A stretch of DNA of 64,000 nt, taken from positions 59,774,252 through 59,838,251 of the forward strand of contig CP092876.1 in assembly GCA_030710605.1 (NCBI GenBank), given 5' to 3'. A program made the position numbers and the translations under genes. The notes below the pieces were generated by a model. The model made no database searches and was not told where the DNA came from. It saw only the letters and a program-made list of their open reading frames with translations. Shown one piece after another: positions 59,341 to 64,000 of this stretch (positions are counted from its first letter, which is position 1; every line of letters starts with the position of its first letter). The DNA is from Cordylochernes scorpioides. Its lineage: Eukaryota > Arthropoda > Arachnida > Pseudoscorpiones > Chernetidae.

Positions 59341-60135
59341 ATGGAAACAGAAAATAAGCCTAGCGATACCTCAGAAATATGCAAAGTTAGTGTTAAAATA
59401 CCGCCTTTCTGGGTTGAAAAACCTGAAATATGGTTCTTCCAGGTAGAAGCACAGTTCAAAATAGGTGGAATTATTCAGGAAGACACTAAATTTAATTATT
59501 TGATCTCCCAATTAGAACCTAAATATATAGAAAACATTTGGGACATAATTAATAGCAAAAGCGACAACAAGTACTCTGAATGTAAATCACGACTACTTGA
59601 ATTGTTCAGAGAAAGTGAAGGGTTGAGAATTAAAAAGTTAATTTCTGGTATAGAGCTCGGAGACATGAAGCCGAGCCAGTTATTACAAAAGCTCAGATCC
59701 CTCGCTACCCCAGATATCTCTGACAATTTAATAAAAACTTTATGGCTCGATAAATTGCCCACATCCATAAAGAATATACTTATTGTAAGCGAAGAGGACA
59801 TTGGCAAATTGGCCATTATGGCCGATAAAATAAATGAAATAAACTCTTCCAAAGAAATATATGATGCGGAAGTGCCTTCTTCATCAACAGATCGCTTGAT
59901 CGCCAAATTGGAAGATCTTGAACGGCAAGTGTCCGAATTGAGACTGGATAGATCAAGATCTCGATCCAAAAATAGGACTCAGTCAAGACCGAGAAGTAAT
60001 TCTCAAAGATCTTTCGATCCAAAAGGGAAATACTGCTATTACCATTTTAGATTTGGTCCTAATTGCTTGCAAAATAAATGCAGGTCTTCGTGCAGTTGGA
60101 ATGAGTCGGAAAACTCCAACCGGCGGACAGAGTAG
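59341..60135 (+). CDS. gag: Gypsy (CsRn1-like) gag
   Basis: Translation from the ATG at 59341 gives 264 residues. The open frame extends upstream to 59317 without an ATG. The N-terminal half resembles the capsid-like region of CsRn1/Mag-type gag (PPFWVEKPEIWFFQVEAQF; FNYLISQLEPKY; SRLLELF). An Arg/Ser-rich tract (residues about 206-225) follows. The C-terminus has the CsRn1-type zinc motif with a changed order, CYYHFRFGPNC with CRSSCSW. In the family gag forms the particle and binds RNA. Its stop lies inside the pol frame, overlapping by about 31 bases in the -1 frame. Confidence 0.88.
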   Translation: METENKPSDTSEICKVSVKIPPFWVEKPEIWFFQVEAQFKIGGIIQEDTKFNYLISQLEPKYIENIWDIINSKSDNKYSECKSRLLELFRESEGLRIKKLISGIELGDMKPSQLLQKLRSLATPDISDNLIKTLWLDKLPTSIKNILIVSEEDIGKLAIMADKINEINSSKEIYDAEVPSSSTDRLIAKLEDLERQVSELRLDRSRSRSKNRTQSRPRSNSQRSFDPKGKYCYYHFRFGPNCLQNKCRSSCSWNESENSNRRTE

Positions 60136-63100
60136 CGACAAGCTCTTCTGCCGGCATTCAGGATTGTCGCAATCTCCGATTATTTGTGACGGACAAAAAC
60201 ACGGGATTGCGCTTTTTAGTGGACAGTGGTGCTGATATATCTATAATACCTCCAAAGGATAAAAATAGGATGCCTAGCTCTGATTATAAATTATATGCAG
60301 CCAATGGTACAGAAATTGTTACCTATGGAACAAAGGTTAGAAATTTGGATATCGGACTTCGACGTCAATTCCAATGGCCTTTTGTAATCGCCAATACTAA
60401 CAGAGCGATAATAGGAGCCGATTTTTTGAACAACTTTGGATTGATTATTGATATAAAAAATAAACGCCTAATTGATGGAATAACTAATCTTTCCATAAGA
60501 GGCGTCATTCAGTCAATCTCAGACATGGGAAATATTAGCACTCTAAATTCATCATCCAAGGTCAGCGCTATCCTAACCAAATATCCTAACCTATGTAGGC
60601 CACCATCAGATTTTGTAGAAGCAAAACATAGCGTTAAGCATTATATTCCTACAAGAGGTCAGCCAATTCACTCAAAAGCCCGTCGTCTAGATTCACAGAG
60701 ATTAACTCTTGCTAAGGCAGAATTTCAATATATGTTGAATAATGGAATAATTAGACCCTCAAATTCTCCTTGGGCGAGTCCACTACATTTAGTTTCAAAA
60801 AAGGACGAGTCACTAAGACCTTGTGGTGATTATAGAAGACTCAATGCAGTTACACTTCCAGATCGTTATCCAATCCCTAGACTGGACGATTTCCACCACA
60901 TCTTAAAAGGTACTCGTGTGTATTCAAAAATAGACCTATGCAAGGCATTCTATCAGATTCCAATTGCTGAAGAGGATAAACCAAAGACTGCCATCATTAC
61001 TCCTTTTGGGCTATTCGAATTTAATGTAATGAGTTTCGGTCTTAGAAATGCTACTGCTACCTTTCAGAGATTCATGCATGAAGTCTTAAGAAACTTGGAC
61101 TTTGCATTTGTCTACTTAGATGATATTCTGGTAGCCTCTAAAACGGAAGAAGAGCATTATAGCCACCTAGAAACCTTATTCAGCAGACTAAATTCCTATG
61201 GATTAAGAATCAATCTTTCTAAATCTAAATTCTTAGTACAGGAAATTGATTTTCTAGGATACCTAATTACCTCTCACGGTGTGAAACCACTCCCAACAAA
61301 GGTTAAAGCTATTCTAGAATATAAGAAACCAAAAACAGTTCATGAATTACGCATATTTTTGGGAATGCTAAACTTTTATCGTACCTTTTTAAACAATGCC
61401 GCAGAGACTCAGGCAATCCTTCATGAATACTTGAGGGGAGCCAAGAAAAAGGATAGAAGCGAAATAAAATGGACTAAAGAAGCTGAAGTTCAGTTTGAAA
61501 AATGCAAACAAGCCCTAGCTAATACAGCACTGTTAGCCTACCCCGATACTGAACTGCCTATCTCACTCTGTACAGATGCTTCAGATCGGGCAGTTGGATC
61601 AGTTCTCCAACAGCTTGACAATAATAATTGGAAACCAATAGCATTTTTCTCTAAAAAATTAAATCCTGCTCAATGTAATTATAGTACATATGATAGAGAG
61701 CTTCTCGCAATATATTTGTCTATCAAATTCTTCAAGCACCTGCTTGAGGCACGTGAATTTACAATTTTAACTGATCACAAACCTTTAATTTACGCATTCA
61801 AACAAAAAAATGAGAAAGCTTCTCCTAGACAATTAAGACATCTACAATACATTTCCCAATTCACTACTGATATCAAGTACATAAAAGGTACTGACAACAT
61901 AGTCGCCGATGCTCTTTCCAGAGTTGATGCTATCACAACTATCGACTATGAAGAGATCGCCAAAGAACAAACTGGTGATTCAGAACTACAAAACCTGATA
62001 TCAAAGAATACTTCTTTAAAATTTAAGCAATGCCCACTACAATCAGGCAATTTGTTATGGTGTGACGTGTCTACCAATAATATTAGACCATTCATTCCAA
62101 TTAAATTCCGAATGATGGTTTTTAGGAACTTCCATGAACTCTCACACCCAGGCATTAAAGCCACTACTAAACAATTAACGTCAAGATTCATATGGCCCAA
62201 TATGAATAAAGACATTAGAAAATGGGCTCAAGCTTGTGTCACCTGCCAAAAGTGCAAGGTGTCGATACACACGAAATCAGAAATAGGCAAATATCAAGAA
62301 GTGGATGAAAGATTTAGTGTTGTCCACATCGATCTAATTGGTCCTTTACCTCCATCGAATGGTAACATCTACTGTCTGACCTGTATCGACAGGTACACCA
62401 GCTGGATGGAAGTTGTTCCGCTACCAGATATGAAGTCTGAAACGGTAGCGAGAGCGTTCTACGAAAACTGGATTGTTAGATTTGGAGCACCGCATACAGT
62501 GATATCAGATCAAGGAAAGCAGTTTACTTCTCAGCTTTTCAAAGATTTAACAACGCTGTGTGGTATCAAACTTCGTCATTCCACGGCGTACCACCCTCAG
62601 TGTAACGGGAAGATTGAAAGGCTTCATAGAACCATTAAAACTGCCATTCGTGCCCACAATAGTATTAAGTGGACAGAAACGCTGCCAACAGTTCTCCTAG
62701 GCTTGCGTGCTGCTATCAACAAAGATACCAACCATTCTTTGTCTCAGATGGTATATGGCAAAACCATCAGACTGCCTGGCGAATTCTTTGATGATTCTAA
62801 ACATCACCTGCATGCTGAAGAATTTGTTCAACAGCTTCAAAAGCAAATGGAATTGCTCAAACCCTTAAATGAAAAACATCATTCGAAGACTAAAGTATTT
62901 GTTCATAAAGATCTGAAAACATGTTCACATGTATTTATCAGGACAGATCGAGTGAAGAAACCTCTGGAACCACCATATGAGGGACCCTTCCCAGTCCTTG
63001 AAAGAACAGACAAGTATTTCACACTCAAAGTGAAAGGAAAAAACGTTACCACATCGATTGACCGATTGCGACCTGCTTATTTGCTGGCAGATTCGGACAA

Positions 63101-63296
63101 TATAACTGCAGAACATCCTACTGCAGCAAGACCCATCGTGTCGGGAGCGCTGCCTTCTACATCGTGCCAACAGAATCCTGACCCACCAGATGTGGAGAAG
63201 TACACAGAATTCCAAGGAACAGGATCAGCACCAGACCTGCCTAGGACAAGATCGGGGAGAATAATCAAGAAACCCGTGAGATTTAAGGAGCAATAG
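60105..63296 (+). CDS. pol: Gypsy (CsRn1-like) pol
   Basis: The frame opens at 60105, overlaps the end of gag in the -1 frame and has no ATG before the protease, so it is probably reached by -1 frameshifting; ggaaaac at 60108-60114 is a possible but non-canonical slip site. Residues numbered from 60186: protease DSGA at 13-16; RT with YLDD at 310-313; RNase H D463, E505, D530; integrase H650, H654, C684, C687 zinc site and catalytic D716, D775, E811; a C-terminal region ends at 1036. All catalytic residues are present and no stop occurs, so it may be functional. Confidence 0.93.
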   Translation, partial: VGKLQPADRVATSSSAGIQDCRNLRLFVTDKNTGLRFLVDSGADISIIPPKDKNRMPSSDYKLYAANGTEIVTYGTKVRNLDIGLRRQFQWPFVIANTNRAIIGADFLNNFGLIIDIKNKRLIDGITNLSIRGVIQSISDMGNISTLNSSSKVSAILTKYPNLCRPPSDFVEAKHSVKHYIPTRGQPIHSKARRLDSQRLTLAKAEFQYMLNNGIIRPSNSPWASPLHLVSKKDESLRPCGDYRRLNAVTLPDRYPIPRLDDFHHILKGTRVYSKIDLCKAFYQIPIAEEDKPKTAIITPFGLFEFNVMSFGLRNATATFQRFMHEVLRNLDFAFVYLDDILVASKTEEEHYSHLETLFSRLNSYGLRINLSKSKFLVQEIDFLGYLITSHGVKPLPTKVKAILEYKKPKTVHELRIFLGMLNFYRTFLNNAAETQAILHEYLRGAKKKDRSEIKWTKEAEVQFEKCKQALANTALLAYPDTELPISLCTDASDRAVGSVLQQLDNNNWKPIAFFSKKLNPAQCNYSTYDRELLAIYLSIKFFKHLLEAREFTILTDHKPLIYAFKQKNEKASPRQLRHLQYISQFTTDIKYIKGTDNIVADALSRVDAITTIDYEEIAKEQTGDSELQNLISKNTSLKFKQCPLQSGNLLWCDVSTNNIRPFIPIKFRMMVFRNFHELSHPGIKATTKQLTSRFIWPNMNKDIRKWAQACVTCQKCKVSIHTKSEIGKYQEVDERFSVVHIDLIGPLPPSNGNIYCLTCIDRYTSWMEVVPLPDMKSETVARAFYENWIVRFGAPHTVISDQGKQFTSQLFKDLTTLCGIKLRHSTAYHPQCNGKIERLHRTIKTAIRAHNSIKWTETLPTVLLGLRAAINKDTNHSLSQMVYGKTIRLPGEFFDDSKHHLHAEEFVQQLQKQMELLKPLNEKHHSKTKVFVHKDLKTCSHVFIRTDRVKKPLEPPYEGPFPVLERTDKYFTLKVKGKNVTTSIDRLRPAYLLADSDNITAEHPTAARPIVSGALPSTSCQQNPDPPDVEKYTEFQGTGSAPDLPRTRSGRIIKKPVRFKEQ

Positions 63297-63399
63297 ACTA
63301 TATTTCTCCTTATTTTATTTTCTTGCCTATATGATGTATATATATTGTACTTAACCACTTTGTGCACAAATCGTGACTACGCCACTGGAGGGGGAGTAC

Positions 63400-63641
63400 T
63401 GTGGGGACCAGGGATGCAGCACCCCGCCGACGCCGCCGCCGAGATAAATAAACAGACGGCTGCCATAAATCACCACGACCGCGGCAGACAGCGGAGGAAT
63501 TCCGAGAGAGGACCAGACGTGCATTCCGGGCTGTCTCCTCTAGGTCTTCCCATATAAATGTAGCCAACAAGAAACCCCAATAAACACTAACTTTGAGAGA
63601 CTTTCTGAGCCATCGCTGGACCAGTAAATCGACACACCACA
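63400..63641 (+). repeat. Gypsy 3' LTR
   Basis: Nearly identical to the 5' LTR; it differs within gcggcagacagcgg (gcggcaccacagcgg in the other). Confidence 0.93.
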
Positions 63642-64000
63642 TATTCATCTACAGTCTCATTATCTTTCATTCTAATGTTCTTTAATTCTAAGCCTATATC
63701 AATAATTTTATCTTCCAAATTGCCTGTGTATGTTTTTCTCAGTGAGTCCCATACTTTCTTAGCATTTGTTTCTCCTATGAACATTCCAGCTTGTTCATTT
63801 GTCAAAGTAGTGATGATTATCCCAAAAGCTTCATCATTTTTATCACTCCAAATCTCCCAAGAACTTTTGTCTTCCATATCAGGTTCTGGATCTGAAATTA
63901 CACATTTAAATAATTTTCTTCCTCTCAGAACTGCGCCGATTTTCAACGCCCATTTTTGATAATTATTTCCTGTTAATGGTTCAATTTTTGTTTGGGATAA
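63642..64000 (-). pseudogene. gag: Copia gag, 5' part, cut by the window edge
   Basis: Reading from the window end inwards the minus strand gives PLTGNNYQKWALKI, KKVWDSLRKTYTGNLEDK and LKNIRMKDNETVDEY, the standard Copia gag pattern (UBN2-type domain). It stops at the Gypsy insertion and continues at 58873. The start codon is outside the window. Confidence 0.85.

Larger units (their letters stand above)
58874..63641 (+). mobile_element. Gypsy LTR retrotransposon, CsRn1-like, nearly intact
   Basis: LTRs at 58874-59116 (243 bp) and 63400-63641 (242 bp) differ by about one substitution and one indel. Target duplication TATT at 58870-58873 and 63642-63645. The primer-binding site tggtgagccggacgtgatt directly follows the 5' LTR and resembles the complement of the tRNA-Trp 3' end used by the CsRn1 clade. 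A purine-rich ctggagggggagtac precedes the 3' LTR. gag and pol are both open, so it is a recent insertion. Confidence 0.94.
54911..64000 (-). mobile_element. Copia LTR retrotransposon, split by Gypsy and cut by the window end
   Basis: On the minus strand the polyprotein runs from beyond 64000 to 55143. It is followed by a purine-rich aggggagcg and then TGTTGTACATATT at 55120, the likely start of the 3' LTR. The LTR's other edge is not certain (before about 54911). A 4768-bp Gypsy element (58874-63641) interrupts gag with a TATT duplication. The 5' LTR lies outside the window. Confidence 0.88.

Overview
This is a gene-poor, repeat-packed stretch of an invertebrate nuclear genome. Spliceosomal introns, a metazoan PDZ adaptor gene, and BEL/Pao, Copia and CsRn1-type Gypsy retrotransposons together with mariner, Tigger/pogo, piggyBac, Helentron-like and tRNA-derived SINE elements all point to an animal outside the vertebrates. 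An arthropod is most likely and a chelicerate is possible, but the species cannot be named from the sequence alone.

Only one ordinary host gene is recognised: a syntenin (SDCBP) homologue on the + strand. Its seven coding exons lie between 19555 and 44099 and join in phase to 303 codons plus a stop... more exactly 303 residues and one stop codon in 912 coding bases. Two LYPxL motifs in the N-terminal region are followed by tandem PDZ domains. Its introns (8.5, 10.5, 0.6, 3.1, 0.8 kb and 63 bp) are filled with mobile elements, including a full-length 5.35-kb BEL/Pao element in intron 2.

Layout. 1-2244: foldback elements and TA-flanked MITEs. 2245-5443: a Tigger element with an uninterrupted transposase, carrying a nested deleted mariner. 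5454-6019: a Helentron-like element with a glycine-type tRNA sequence. 6850-8297: a piggyBac deletion derivative. 8933-10602: a decayed Tigger copy with LINE and SINE insertions. 10.8-19.5 kb: MITEs, a long imperfect palindrome, a dead mariner and Helentron-like elements. 19555-44099: syntenin with nested transposons in its introns. 44.6-53.8 kb: SINE and LINE remains, including a dead 6.5-kb LINE split by Helentron-like DNA and by a 1.2-kb palindrome built of tRNA-bearing 350-bp units, ending at a run of 30 G. 54.2-64 kb: a 32-bp minisatellite and a Copia element whose gag is split by an almost intact CsRn1-type Gypsy element; the Copia 5' end runs off the window.

The most unusual object is the BEL/Pao element at 31107-36458. 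Its LTRs look identical over 337 bp, it has a 5-bp target duplication and one open reading frame of 1489 codons, yet the reverse-transcriptase palm and the integrase core are absent. In their places are in-frame, low-complexity Ser/Lys/Glu-rich and acidic stretches. It looks like a recently mobile, protein-coding but non-autonomous retroelement. The second notable theme is recurring tRNA-like sequences inside otherwise unrelated mobile elements.
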